49,600 nucleotides of DNA from JBEVEP01 sp040512755 (GTDB taxonomy: Bacteria > Pseudomonadota > Alphaproteobacteria > Rhizobiales > Rhizobiaceae). This document shows positions 17,715 through 26,582 of the stretch, piece by piece (position 1 is the first letter of the stretch; the number at the start of each line of letters is the position of its first letter). Below the pieces are notes generated by a model. That model was not told where the DNA came from. It saw only the letters and a list, made by a program, of their open reading frames with translations, and searched no databases. The translations under genes and the position numbers were made by a program. The DNA is taken from the NCBI GenBank assembly GCA_040512755.1, contig JBEVEP010000049.1, positions 1 through 49,600 on the forward strand. Reading direction: 5' to 3'.

Positions 17715-18185
17715 CTAAGCCGGGTGGCTGAAGCGGGCGACCTTGGCGTCACTGGTTAAATTACGGAAGTCCCTGCCGCTCACATGGACCAGCGTCTTGT
17801 GATCGCCGCCTTCGAAATAGACGTCGCCGGCATTGCCAAGGCTTTCATCAAGGATCACCGGGACGTTGTAGGCGGCACCGATCGGCGGGATCGCCCCGAT
17901 GTCACAATCGTCGAAAAGAACGCCGACCTCATCTTCCGAGGCGAGGCCCAAACGCCTGTCCATGACGTCCTGCAACGTGCCGAGCTCCACGCGATGCGTG
18001 CTTGGAACGACGGCCAGCGCGTATCCCATCTCGTGGTGAATAACCACGGATTTGGCCAGTCTGCTGCCTGGAACGTGCGCTGCCTGCGCGGTCTGACTGC
18101 TGGTTGCTGTGCGGTGATGCGCGACGGTGTCGTAGGAGATTCCCTTGCCGTCAATGAAGTTCCGGAGTCTGTTTGCTATCGTCAT
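17715..18185 (-). CDS. YbaK/EbsC-type aminoacyl-tRNA deacylase
   Basis: The 156-residue single-domain protein belongs to the YbaK/ProXp superfamily that hydrolyses mischarged aminoacyl-tRNA in trans. Visible signatures are the conserved lysine in RLAKSVVIH (Lys45), the GAIPPIGAAYNVPVILDE loop and the C-terminal GRDFRNL. Which tRNA it edits cannot be told. It stands alone, in the same direction as the cox operon, 143 bp downstream of it; a TTGACA (complement of 18259-18264) in that gap could belong to its promoter. Confidence 0.88.
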   Translation of the reverse strand: MTIANRLRNFIDGKGISYDTVAHHRTATSSQTAQAAHVPGSRLAKSVVIHHEMGYALAVVPSTHRVELGTLQDVMDRRLGLASEDEVGVLFDDCDIGAIPPIGAAYNVPVILDESLGNAGDVYFEGGDHKTLVHVSGRDFRNLTSDAKVARFSHPA

Positions 18186-18328
18186 CGGAGGCGTCCCTTC
18201 GAACAGGAGTGGTGACGCTAAGAAACGAAGGCAATCATTCTCCCCCTGTCATTTTCGATGTCAACCAGAAATGGCCGAGGATCCCGGCCACCTGCTCCAG
18301 CAATGCGGCGATATCAGCGTTTCCTGCC

Positions 18329-18709
18329 CTACGGTCCCGCGCCGAAGAAAAGCATGCGCGTCAGCAACGTGTGGTCCGACTCGATGACCATCAAGGCAAC
18401 GAAGACGAGTACGAAGACCGGAGGTACGATGATCGCATAGACAAGCGCCAGCCGTTCCCACGCCATGTGCATGAAGACGGCAACGATCAGCCCGGCCTTC
18501 AGCACCATGAAGGTTAGGATCAGTATCCATCGCAGATACCCGTGGATGCCGAGATAGTCGACCATGTAGGAACAGGCGCTCAGAATGAACAGCCAGCCCC
18601 AGACCACCAGGTAAAGCTTGATGGGGTGCTGCTGCCCCTCCCCATGTGCGGCGTTCGGAAGCGCGTCATTCGCGGCGTGGAGCGTTTGATGTGCTGTTGC
18701 TTCAGCCAT
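18329..18709 (-). CDS. Cytochrome c oxidase subunit IV-like protein
   Basis: The 126-residue protein has three hydrophobic segments (LYLVVWGWLFILSACSYMV; ILILTFMVLKAGLIVAVFM; LALVYAIIVPPVFVLVFVA) as in bacterial subunit IV (COX4_pro/CyoD type). It is the last gene of the oxidase operon, 9 bp after subunit III. Its N-terminus is charged and His-rich. Small oxidase subunits assist assembly of the catalytic core; no redox ligands are expected here. Confidence 0.85.
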   Translation of the reverse strand: MAEATAHQTLHAANDALPNAAHGEGQQHPIKLYLVVWGWLFILSACSYMVDYLGIHGYLRWILILTFMVLKAGLIVAVFMHMAWERLALVYAIIVPPVFVLVFVALMVIESDHTLLTRMLFFGAGP

Positions 18710-18718
18710 GTCTCTGCC

Positions 18719-19441
18719 TCACCAAAGATAGAAGAATGCGAAGATGAACACCCAGACCAGGTCGACGAAGTGCCAATAGAGGCCCATGATCTCGACGCTC
18801 TCATATTGACCCCGCCGACTTGTGAAAAAGCCGCGCGCGCCGGTTTCATAATCTCCCCGCAACACTTTCCGGGCAATGATGATGAGGAAGATCACGCCGA
18901 TCGTGACATGCGTGCCATGGAAGCCGGTGATCATGAAGAAGGAAGAGCCGAACTGTGCCGCGCCCCACGGATTGCCCCACGGGCGGACGCCTTCCATGAT
19001 GAGCTTCGTCCATTCGAATGCCTGCATGCCAACGAATGTCGCGCCGAGCAAAGCGGTAAGGATCATGAGCGCGGCAGTTTTTCTGCGGTCGTGGCGGTAG
19101 CCGAAATTGACGGCCATGGCCATTGTGCCGCTGCTTGAGATCAGCACGAAGGTCATTATGGCGATGAGGATCAGCGGAACATCCTCGCCGCCGATATGGA
19201 GAGCAAAGACCTCGCTTGGGTTCGGCCATGGAACGCGGGTGGACATGCGCGCGGTCATGTAGGACAGCAGGAAGCAGCCGAAGATGAACGTGTCGGAGAG
19301 GAGGAAGATCCACATCATGGCCTTCCCCCAGGACACGTTCTTGAATGCGCGCTGGTCGGACGACCAATCGGCGACGATACCCTCGAGGCCCTCCGGCCGT
19401 GAAGTGATTGTGCCCGTGTTCGTCACTGTGGTTTCACTCAT
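18719..19441 (-). CDS. Cytochrome c oxidase subunit III
   Basis: The 240-residue protein has five membrane segments and COX3 hallmarks: the TGFHGTHVTIGVIFL helix, a glutamate-containing MQAFEWTKL segment, and the C-terminal GLYWHFVDLVWVFIFAFFYLW. It follows the second subunit III-like gene by 13 bp in the same operon. It is the more canonical of the two subunit III-like proteins, with ESVEIMGLYWHFVD matching the usual ending. Confidence 0.9.
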   Translation of the reverse strand: MSETTVTNTGTITSRPEGLEGIVADWSSDQRAFKNVSWGKAMMWIFLLSDTFIFGCFLLSYMTARMSTRVPWPNPSEVFALHIGGEDVPLILIAIMTFVLISSSGTMAMAVNFGYRHDRRKTAALMILTALLGATFVGMQAFEWTKLIMEGVRPWGNPWGAAQFGSSFFMITGFHGTHVTIGVIFLIIIARKVLRGDYETGARGFFTSRRGQYESVEIMGLYWHFVDLVWVFIFAFFYLW

Positions 19442-19454
19442 TCGCCCGGCCCTC

Positions 19455-20156
19455 CTAAGTCAGTAGTTGGCGGCAAATATCGATGAAGTCAGCGGCCCAG
19501 CCGGCAAACAGCACGAAGAGTCCGAGCCAAACGAAAAGAAGGAAATGCCAGTACATCGCGCACATTTCGACGCCGACCCGAACACGCGCCATCGGCGCGC
19601 CGCTCCACACCTTGATTGTCGTTCGTCCAAGACCCGCCAAGCCGCCCAGTATGTGCAGTCCGTGCAGGCCAGTGATCAGATAGAAAAAGCTGTTGGCCGG
19701 ATTGCTGGAGAGGAGAAATCCTTCATCGGCCAGAATGCGCCACGCGAAGAGTTGGCCGACCAGGAAACCTATGGCCGTCAGCCCGGCGGTGACCAGGCCG
19801 AGACGCACAGTATCCATCTGCCCCTTGCGGGCCGCGACCACCGCGCACTGAAGTGCTACGCTGCTCAACACCAGCACGCCTGTGTTGAACCAGAGCAGAT
19901 TGGGCAACGGCAATGGCCGCCAGTCCGACAGCTCCATCCGCATGAAATATGCGCTGGTGAAGAGCGCAAACAGACAACCGACGACCGCAAGGAAAACCCC
20001 AAGCCCAATCTTGGCAGTGGGGATTTCCGGCCCGACCGAACCGAAGTCGTCGATCACGCCCTGCTCGAGCCAAGGCTTCGACATGAGGCGCTGCTGCGAC
20101 AGCCACCAGATTACGATGCCCGCTATGACGACCAGAAAGACTAGTATGACGCTCAT
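19455..20156 (-). CDS. Second subunit III-like heme-copper oxidase protein
   Basis: The 233-residue membrane protein shares the COX3 fold: TGLHGLHILGGLAG in helix and CAMYWHFLLFVWLGLF near the C-terminus. It differs from its neighbour by an extra N-terminal membrane segment (MSVILVFLVVIAGIVIWWL). Its start overlaps the subunit I stop by one base (TGATG), implying translational coupling. Two subunit III-type genes in tandem occur in some bacterial oxidase operons; whether both enter the same complex is unknown. Confidence 0.85.
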   Translation of the reverse strand: MSVILVFLVVIAGIVIWWLSQQRLMSKPWLEQGVIDDFGSVGPEIPTAKIGLGVFLAVVGCLFALFTSAYFMRMELSDWRPLPLPNLLWFNTGVLVLSSVALQCAVVAARKGQMDTVRLGLVTAGLTAIGFLVGQLFAWRILADEGFLLSSNPANSFFYLITGLHGLHILGGLAGLGRTTIKVWSGAPMARVRVGVEMCAMYWHFLLFVWLGLFVLFAGWAADFIDICRQLLT

Positions 20157-21928
20157 CAGTGCCCCTTTGTGGCAAGCCCTGGTCCGGGGTCGTTTTGCGG
20201 GAGGAAATCCTGCTTCGCGCCGGGCACGCTGTAGTCATAGGCCCAGCGATAGACGACTGGCACTTCCTTGCCCCAGTTGCCGTGCGGCGGCGGCGTTGTC
20301 GGCGTTTGCCACTCAAGCGACGTCGCGCGCCACGGATTGCCGCCGGCCTCCCTGCCGTGACGGATGCTCCAGAGCAGGTTGAACAGGAAGACCATCTGCG
20401 CGAAGCCGACGATAAGGGCCATGACCGTGATGAACGCGTTGAGCTGGTGTGCGGATTCCGCGATCAACCCCATGTCGCCGAGTTCGTTGTACCGGCGAGG
20501 CACGCCCATCAGGCCGAGATAGTGCATCGGGAAGAAGATGAGATAGGCGCCGAGGAACGTGACCCAGAAATGGAACTGGCCGAGCTTCTCATCCAGCATC
20601 CGGCCCGTAATCTTGGGGTACCAGTGATAGATCGCGCCGAAGATCACGAGGATCGGCGCAACGCCCATGACCATATGGAAATGCGCCACCACGAACATCG
20701 TGTCGGACAGCGGCACATCGACCACGACATTGCCGAGGAACAGGCCGGTCAGTCCGCCATTCACGAAGGTAACGATGAAGGCGAGAGCAAAGAGCATCGG
20801 CACCGTCAGATGGATGTCGCCGCGCCAAAGCGTCAGCACCCAGTTATAGACCTTGATCGCCGTCGGGATGGCGATGATCAGCGTCGTCGTCGCAAAGAAG
20901 AAGCCGAAATACGGATGCATGCCGCTGACATACATGTGGTGCGCCCAGACGATGAAGGAGAGCGCGCCGATGCCCACGATCGCCCATACCATCATGCGGT
21001 ATCCGAAGATGTTCTTGCGGGCGTGGGTGCTAATCAGGTCGGAGACGATGCCGAAAGCGGGCAGCGCCACGATATAGACCTCGGGGTGGCCGAAGAACCA
21101 GAACAAGTGCTGGAAGAGGATCGGACTGCCGCCGCCATGCTGGAGCTGCTCTCCCATCTCGACGATGGCCGGCATGAAGAAGCTGGTGCCGAGCAGCCGG
21201 TCGAACAGCATCATCACGCACGCCACGAACAGCGCCGGGAAGGCGAGTAGCGCCATGACCGTGGCGGTGAAAATGCCCCACACGGTCAGCGGCATGCGCA
21301 TGAGCGTCATGCCGCGGGTACGCCCTTGCAGGACGGTGACCACGTAGTTCAGCCCGCCCATGGTAAAGCCGATGATGAAGAGGATAAGCGAGGAGAGCAT
21401 CAGGATGATGCCCCAGTCCTGCCCGCCCGGTGTTCCTGTCATGATGGCCTGCGGCGGATAGAGCGTCCAGCCAGCGCCGGTCGGCCCGCCGGGCGCGAAA
21501 AAGCTGGCCACCAGGACCAGGACTGCGAGCAGGTAGATCCAGTAGCTCAGCATGTTGACATAGGGAAACACCATGTCACGCGCGCCGACCATCAGCGGGA
21601 TGAGGTAGTTGCCGAAGCCGCCCAGGAACAACGCGGTGAGCAGGTAGATCACCATGATCATGCCGTGCATGGTGATGAACTGGTAGTAGGCCTCCGGCGT
21701 GATGAAATCGAACGTGCCCGGGAAGCCCAGTTGGAGGCGCATGAGCCAGGAAAGCACTAGAGCCACAAGGCCGATGGCCATAGCCGTGCCGGAATATTGA
21801 ATCGCGATGACCTTGGCGTCCTGTGAGAAGACGTAGGTCGTCCACCAGCTATGCGGATGATAAAGCTCAACGTCCGGGACTTCGGCCGGCGGTATTGCTT
21901 CGACCGAGCGGGGTGTCACATCGACCAT
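20156..21928 (-). CDS. Cytochrome c oxidase subunit I (aa3-type)
   Basis: The catalytic subunit (590 residues from the ATG at 21928, which has GGAGGCG just upstream) spans the membrane twelve times and reduces O2 at heme a3/CuB. It has the FGHPEVYI motif with the D-channel glutamate that defines A1-type oxidases, WAHHMY (CuB histidines), and VVAHFHMVMG carrying the heme ligands. The usual PDMAFPRMNNLS loop reads RDMVFPYVNMLS here, a moderate deviation. No heme A synthase or CtaB gene is nearby. Confidence 0.93.
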   Translation of the reverse strand: MVDVTPRSVEAIPPAEVPDVELYHPHSWWTTYVFSQDAKVIAIQYSGTAMAIGLVALVLSWLMRLQLGFPGTFDFITPEAYYQFITMHGMIMVIYLLTALFLGGFGNYLIPLMVGARDMVFPYVNMLSYWIYLLAVLVLVASFFAPGGPTGAGWTLYPPQAIMTGTPGGQDWGIILMLSSLILFIIGFTMGGLNYVVTVLQGRTRGMTLMRMPLTVWGIFTATVMALLAFPALFVACVMMLFDRLLGTSFFMPAIVEMGEQLQHGGGSPILFQHLFWFFGHPEVYIVALPAFGIVSDLISTHARKNIFGYRMMVWAIVGIGALSFIVWAHHMYVSGMHPYFGFFFATTTLIIAIPTAIKVYNWVLTLWRGDIHLTVPMLFALAFIVTFVNGGLTGLFLGNVVVDVPLSDTMFVVAHFHMVMGVAPILVIFGAIYHWYPKITGRMLDEKLGQFHFWVTFLGAYLIFFPMHYLGLMGVPRRYNELGDMGLIAESAHQLNAFITVMALIVGFAQMVFLFNLLWSIRHGREAGGNPWRATSLEWQTPTTPPPHGNWGKEVPVVYRWAYDYSVPGAKQDFLPQNDPGPGLATKGH

Positions 21929-22010
21929 CGGAACGCCTCCTTGGTTCCTTTTTTCTCGTTGGGCTCCAGCAGGAGCCTCCTGTGCCAGTCCTGACGTCTG
22001 CCCGCGTTCA

Positions 22011-22838
22011 TCATTGTGCGACCGGTTCTGCGGTGCTCGTTTGCTGCGGACCCGAGAGTTGCGCGAATGTCTGCTGCTCGCCGATCCAGGCCAGGTAATC
22101 CTCCTCCGTGTCGACCATGACGACCCCACGCATCATCGCGTGGCCCTGTCCGCAAAGTTCGGCGCAAAGCACCTCGAACGTGCCGGTCCGGGTGGGCGTG
22201 AACCAGAAATAGGTCACGGAGCCGGGGATCATGTCCATCTTGGCGCGGAATTCCGGCACATAGAAATCGTGCAGCACATCGATCGAACGGAGCAGCATCT
22301 TCACAGGCTTGCCGATCGGAAGGTGAAGGTCCGCAGCCTCCACGATCAGGTCATCCTGGCCGTTGGGATCGTCCGGCTTCAGCCCGAGCGGGTTTTCAGG
22401 CGTTACGTCGCGGGTGTCAGAAAGGCCGAGTTTACCGTCCTTGCCCGGCAGGCGGAAGCTCCACTGCCACTGCTGGCCGACGACCTCGACCTCCGTTGCA
22501 TCGGGCGGAACGGTTATGAACTGGTGCCAGACCGCCAGCCCTGGAGCCAGCATGGCGGCAACGCCGACGCCTGTGGCGATCGTCAGCCACCATTCGAGCC
22601 GCTTGTTCTCCGGCTCGTAGTGGGCCGTGTTCCCTTCCCGATGGCGGAAGCGATAGACGCAATAAGCCATGAAGAGAACCACGGCGGCGAAGACCACTCC
22701 CGTGATCCAGAATGTGATGATGATCGTGTCGTCGATGTAACGCCAGTTGGACGCGATCTCGGTCCACCACCATGGACTTAAGAAATGGAAGACGACTGAG
22801 CCGACAATGACCAGAACGAGTATGAGCGCAACAGCCAT
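22011..22838 (-). CDS. Cytochrome c oxidase subunit II
   Basis: The 275-residue protein has two N-terminal membrane segments and a periplasmic cupredoxin domain. The CuA site is complete: Cys225, Cys229, His233 and Met236 in CAELCGQGHAMM, with the upstream histidine in DVLHDFYVP. There is no fused cytochrome c domain. It leads the cox operon; subunit I starts 82 bp later. The C-terminus is a short Gln/Ala-rich tail. Confidence 0.92.
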   Translation of the reverse strand: MAVALILVLVIVGSVVFHFLSPWWWTEIASNWRYIDDTIIITFWITGVVFAAVVLFMAYCVYRFRHREGNTAHYEPENKRLEWWLTIATGVGVAAMLAPGLAVWHQFITVPPDATEVEVVGQQWQWSFRLPGKDGKLGLSDTRDVTPENPLGLKPDDPNGQDDLIVEAADLHLPIGKPVKMLLRSIDVLHDFYVPEFRAKMDMIPGSVTYFWFTPTRTGTFEVLCAELCGQGHAMMRGVVMVDTEEDYLAWIGEQQTFAQLSGPQQTSTAEPVAQ

Positions 22839-23248
22839 TCCTGTTCATCCCTGCCTTAAAGGCGCGAATCGAAAGGCAATTCGTCCGATTGCTTCACCAA
22901 CTCTCCAACGATCTCTTGCACACGGATTTGCTGATGCCAGAGATGACTGAGGGGAGGTCGGTATCTGGCAGGAATTGCGCTTTTCCTGAGTCAAAAGCGC
23001 AGAAGAGGTTCCGGCTCGGCCCGCAATCAAGCGGGGGGAGCAGCGGCATGCTTGCGACGGCCGGTCCGCAACCCGGCATTGTCCGTGCCTCCTGTGCCGC
23101 CCGATAGGCGATCAGGGAAATAAGCCCGGCCTGCAACATCATAGAAGCAGGTCTTAAAGCGCCGTCATGATCCCATTGGCCAGCTTCGTTGTCAAACCGC
23201 CCCGCCGCCCCTTTCCACAGGCCAGCTGCGACAAATTGACAGGCACGG
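22839..23248. other. 410-bp intergenic region between fhcC and the cox operon
   Basis: It must contain the cox promoter and the 3' end of the fhc transcript. I see no convincing gene: the open frames lack ribosome sites and recognisable sequence. A small palindrome GCCTTaAAGGC (22853-22863) sits 15 bp upstream of the subunit II start. No clear intrinsic terminator for fhcC is visible. Confidence 0.4.
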
Positions 23249-24058
23249 TCATCGTGGGAAGAGGATTTCGCCCGTGCCTAGGACAGCATTGTCACCGCCG
23301 AACCGGCGAGGCGCTTTGCCGAGGAGTGGCCGTTTCAGGATACCTTCTGTGATCAGATGGCGGTCAAGAAGGGATGCAAAGACGCTATCGGGCGAGCCGC
23401 ATTCCACGAAGCTCGGCGAAAAGCTCTTCGGCGTCCGATCGAGCAGGATGGAGCCACGCCGCATCAGATAGCCCGGCATGAGCCCCGCTCCACCGGCGAC
23501 GACAAGCGTGCCGGCAATCATCCGGCACCCGGCGTGATCGCCGGCGCCTTTCAAAATCGCGATCAGTCCACGCCGCATGCGGTCAGCGGCCCGGGCGCCC
23601 GCCCTGCCGTGCACGACCAGAACGCCGCCACCCATGCCCGCGAGTTCGCCAGCCAGCGGTGCGCCGAGGCGATCGCCGGCGTTGCCGAAAATCTCGATAC
23701 GACCGCCTCGCATGCCGGACCCGGCGTGAGGGCCGGCATTCCCTTCCACCACAACACTCCCGTTCTTCATAATACGGCCGAGTTGGGCTCCCACGTCACC
23801 GATAACGCGGATGCTGCCCTCGGTCAGACCTTCGGCCACACGATCGAAACGTGTGCTGCCGCCATCGAAAACAATGTCGTCGAGTTCACTCCCGGAAAAC
23901 CGGAAGATGTCGCCGACAAACGAGGCGCGCTTCGACTGCCCGAGCCTCAGTCGCGCGATGTCCGTCTTGGACAAACCGGCAAGGCGATGCGGCGTGAGCG
24001 GCGAAAGATCCAGGCGTTCGGGCGGTTCCGCGACAAGTGTAAAGGTCAGCCTTTTCAC
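23249..24058 (-). CDS. fhcC: Formyltransferase/hydrolase complex subunit C
   Basis: FhcC is the beta-helical subunit of the Fhc complex, homologous to formylmethanofuran dehydrogenase C and the C-terminal domain of glutamate synthase. The 269 residues contain repeated turns of the type NAGPHAGSGMRGGRIEIFGNA, RAADRMRRGLIAILKGAG and HAGCRMIAGTLVV. The start overlaps the end of fhcD by 4 bp (ATGA). In the purified complex of Methylorubrum extorquens this subunit sits beside FhcD and FhcA. It ends the fhcBADC operon. Confidence 0.93.
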   Translation of the reverse strand: MKRLTFTLVAEPPERLDLSPLTPHRLAGLSKTDIARLRLGQSKRASFVGDIFRFSGSELDDIVFDGGSTRFDRVAEGLTEGSIRVIGDVGAQLGRIMKNGSVVVEGNAGPHAGSGMRGGRIEIFGNAGDRLGAPLAGELAGMGGGVLVVHGRAGARAADRMRRGLIAILKGAGDHAGCRMIAGTLVVAGGAGLMPGYLMRRGSILLDRTPKSFSPSFVECGSPDSVFASLLDRHLITEGILKRPLLGKAPRRFGGDNAVLGTGEILFPR

Positions 24059-24963
24059 GGCAGCAGGTCCTTCAATGGATAGAGGAACTTGCCGAGCTTA
24101 CCTCCATAATTGCCGGCGCTGATTCGCTGCGCGCCCTTGTCCGGGCCGAGATCGGTGACCGCCTTGATGCCCGCCTTCATGGCCGCGGCGACCGCCTGGC
24201 TCGCTTCACCGTCGATGACGATCTCAAGCACCGAATTGATGCCCGAATCGAGCCGGCTTTCGACGACGCCGCGCAGAGTCGGAGCGAAAGCGTCGTTCGT
24301 GGATGCGATCATGCCTTTGTACTTGCCGCCGATCTTCGAGCCCGAGCGGACGATGCCGCCAGGAAACGGCAGGATCGCGCCAACGACATCCTGGATCGCA
24401 TCGACGGCGGCCTCCGCGGCGGCAAGAGCGTTGGCGCTCGACCGGGCGAGCAGCAGAAGGTTGCCGCCGCCCACGGCATCCTTGGTCATTCCAGTCGCGG
24501 CCTCGCAAAGAAACTCTCCGTCCATCACCGGGATACGCCAGAAGTGCCTGCCTCCCAGCTTCTTTGATACTTGCCACCCGTCGCCGAAATAGCGCAGCGC
24601 CGAACCGAGCTTCAGCTGAAACGGCCCGTCGAGGCCCGCGAAACAGGCGCTGCCGGACGATGTCAGGACGCATTGCCCAACTCTGGTCAGCAGTTGCTTC
24701 TGGAGCTCGTCCGTGCTCACCGCAAAGATCATCACGCGGCATCCCGGCCGACCGTCGGGCGTCGCGGATGGCGGCATTTCGAAGTCGATGGCAGCCTCAC
24801 AGCCGCAGCCGATGACCGAAGTGGCGAAGCCCGTCATGGAGACTGCCGCCTGCCGCGCCCATTTCCTGTTCGGACCGGTGATGATGATGGCTGTAGCCCG
24901 CATGCCGAAGGCTTCAGCGTAGGTATCGTCTATGGCTACCCCGTTGACTTCTAGGCGCTGCAT
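24055..24963 (-). CDS. fhcD: Formylmethanofuran:H4MPT formyltransferase, Fhc subunit D
   Basis: FhcD transfers the formyl group from 5-formyl-H4MPT to methylofuran. The 302-residue sequence follows the Ftr family, beginning VNGVAIDDTYAEAFGMRATA with GGNLLLLARSSANAL and IASTNDAFAPTLRG in the two ferredoxin-like lobes. Length is close to archaeal Ftr. The start at 24963 overlaps the end of fhcA by 13 bp. Position within fhcBADC makes the assignment secure. Confidence 0.95.
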   Translation of the reverse strand: MQRLEVNGVAIDDTYAEAFGMRATAIIITGPNRKWARQAAVSMTGFATSVIGCGCEAAIDFEMPPSATPDGRPGCRVMIFAVSTDELQKQLLTRVGQCVLTSSGSACFAGLDGPFQLKLGSALRYFGDGWQVSKKLGGRHFWRIPVMDGEFLCEAATGMTKDAVGGGNLLLLARSSANALAAAEAAVDAIQDVVGAILPFPGGIVRSGSKIGGKYKGMIASTNDAFAPTLRGVVESRLDSGINSVLEIVIDGEASQAVAAAMKAGIKAVTDLGPDKGAQRISAGNYGGKLGKFLYPLKDLLP

Positions 24964-26582
24964 TGAATCTCACTGAAAGGCTTTTCGCGCGCAATCGCGG
25001 AATCGGGGAACGTGAACCAGTCGAGGGATAGGCCGTAACGGCGCTCGTGGTAGTCCTCGAGGCGCTTTACCATTGCCTTGTCAGCGGGCGGATTAACCGT
25101 CAGCGCCCTACCCCATCGGTAATGCGTGATCTCGCCATCCTTGACGACAAGATCGCCATCCTTGAAGACATAGGCCGCTCGCCCGAACATCTTCGCGATG
25201 CTTCCGTCCTTGCGGTAGACGGCGACGTCCGCGATGGCGCCCGACCCCAAATGCCCCCGATCCTTGAGCCCCAGCAGCTTCGCCGGTGCGGCCCGCGTCA
25301 TGATGGCGATCTCTTCAAGAGTATATTCGCGCTGAATAGACGCAAGCGTGGACAACGCGATCGCCGATTTTGGCAGGGTTGCGGTCATCTCCGCGCGTGC
25401 GTCGCGATTCATCAGCAACTCGAACAGCTGCGGATAGACAGTAAATGGTGCGCCGTTCGGGTGGTCTGTTGTGAAGAAAACCCGCCAAGGGTCTGTGATC
25501 AGGAGGAAAAGTTCCATCCCGACCGCCCACTGAACAGCGCCGTAGAAATCGTCCGTATAGCGGAAGGGAACGATGCCGCCTCCATTGCCATCGCCGTCGT
25601 AGATCACAGATTTCTTCGGATGCGCGCTGCCCCTCGCCGAGAACTGCCGAAGCACGTCGGAGGAGATCGTGACAGTCTGGCCGAACATCACCTGGCCTAT
25701 GTCGATGGTTACTTCGGGCGTTCCATTGACCAATTCGCCCAGTCGCGCCGCAGCAGATGAGAATTTCCGTTTGCCCTCCGTGCCATACCCGTAGAACTGA
25801 AGATGGGCGAGATGCAACGGGACGCCTTCCGCCGCCGCGATCGTTGCCGCAGCAGTATCAGCCGCGCCGGGCGCTCCGAGATTGTTGCAATGGACGTGGA
25901 GCGGATGCGGAATGCCGAGCCGCGTTACGGCAGCCTGAAGGATCTTGACGATCTTGCGCGAGCTTACCCCATAGGAAGGCACGACGTCGTCGAGGGAAAA
26001 CTTTCGGACATTTTCCTTGAAGGCCGCTGCGGCCCCGGCATTGATCACCTTTACGCCAAGCGCCCGCGTCGAACTGACTGTCCACGCGACATAGTCGTCC
26101 ACCATCTGCTCAGATGCCCCATCGCGGATCATCGAGAGAAGAAAATCGTCATTGCCAAGGATGGCCAAGGTCGCCTTGTCGATGATCGGAATGTCGGCCA
26201 GCTCCAGATGGGTGTGGAGCGCATCGCCCGGGGCCATGGCGGGTTCTACCACCGTCGTGAAACCCATCCGCGCATAGAGGCAGCCGGTTTCGAATGTCGA
26301 CCAGCCCGCGTTGGACAGAGGGGTCATCACCGGGCGCGGGCTATGGGCGGCGTGGTGCTCGGGCAAGAGAAGGCGCGCGGTATTCACATTGCCGCCACCG
26401 ATGTGGGAATGGATATCGATGGCCCCCGCCATAACGATGCAGTCCGTGGCGTCGATCGTCCTGTCAGCGGCCTCATTGGTTGGAGGAGCGGCTATGTGTC
26501 CGTCGCGGAGCCAGAGGTCTCCGTGACCCGAGCGGCCATTCACCGGATCGATGATTTCGCCGCCTGTGATCCTTGTCAGCAT
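24951..26582 (-). CDS. fhcA: Formyltransferase/hydrolase complex subunit A (formylmethylofuran hydrolase)
   Basis: FhcA is the amidohydrolase that releases formate from formyl-methylofuran. The 543 residues have the metal-binding DIHSH (Asp56, His58, His60), a lysine in GVKVINAG (Lys178) placed as the carboxylated bridging ligand, PLHVHCNN (His229, His231) and the TTDHPNG aspartate, so the binuclear zinc site appears complete. It overlaps fhcB by 7 bp and fhcD by 13 bp. In bacteria the complex works in the formate-releasing direction. Confidence 0.95.
   Translation of the reverse strand: MLTRITGGEIIDPVNGRSGHGDLWLRDGHIAAPPTNEAADRTIDATDCIVMAGAIDIHSHIGGGNVNTARLLLPEHHAAHSPRPVMTPLSNAGWSTFETGCLYARMGFTTVVEPAMAPGDALHTHLELADIPIIDKATLAILGNDDFLLSMIRDGASEQMVDDYVAWTVSSTRALGVKVINAGAAAAFKENVRKFSLDDVVPSYGVSSRKIVKILQAAVTRLGIPHPLHVHCNNLGAPGAADTAAATIAAAEGVPLHLAHLQFYGYGTEGKRKFSSAAARLGELVNGTPEVTIDIGQVMFGQTVTISSDVLRQFSARGSAHPKKSVIYDGDGNGGGIVPFRYTDDFYGAVQWAVGMELFLLITDPWRVFFTTDHPNGAPFTVYPQLFELLMNRDARAEMTATLPKSAIALSTLASIQREYTLEEIAIMTRAAPAKLLGLKDRGHLGSGAIADVAVYRKDGSIAKMFGRAAYVFKDGDLVVKDGEITHYRWGRALTVNPPADKAMVKRLEDYHERRYGLSLDWFTFPDSAIAREKPFSEIQCSA

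Noticed and set aside
20159..21250. Long plus-strand frame opposite cytochrome oxidase subunit I
   Set aside because: Extremely charged His/Asp/Glu-rich translation, antisense to a conserved membrane protein.
22894..23142. Possible small gene in the fhcC-cox gap
   Set aside because: Competing frames on both strands, no ribosome site, no signal or motif; kept as unassigned intergenic DNA.
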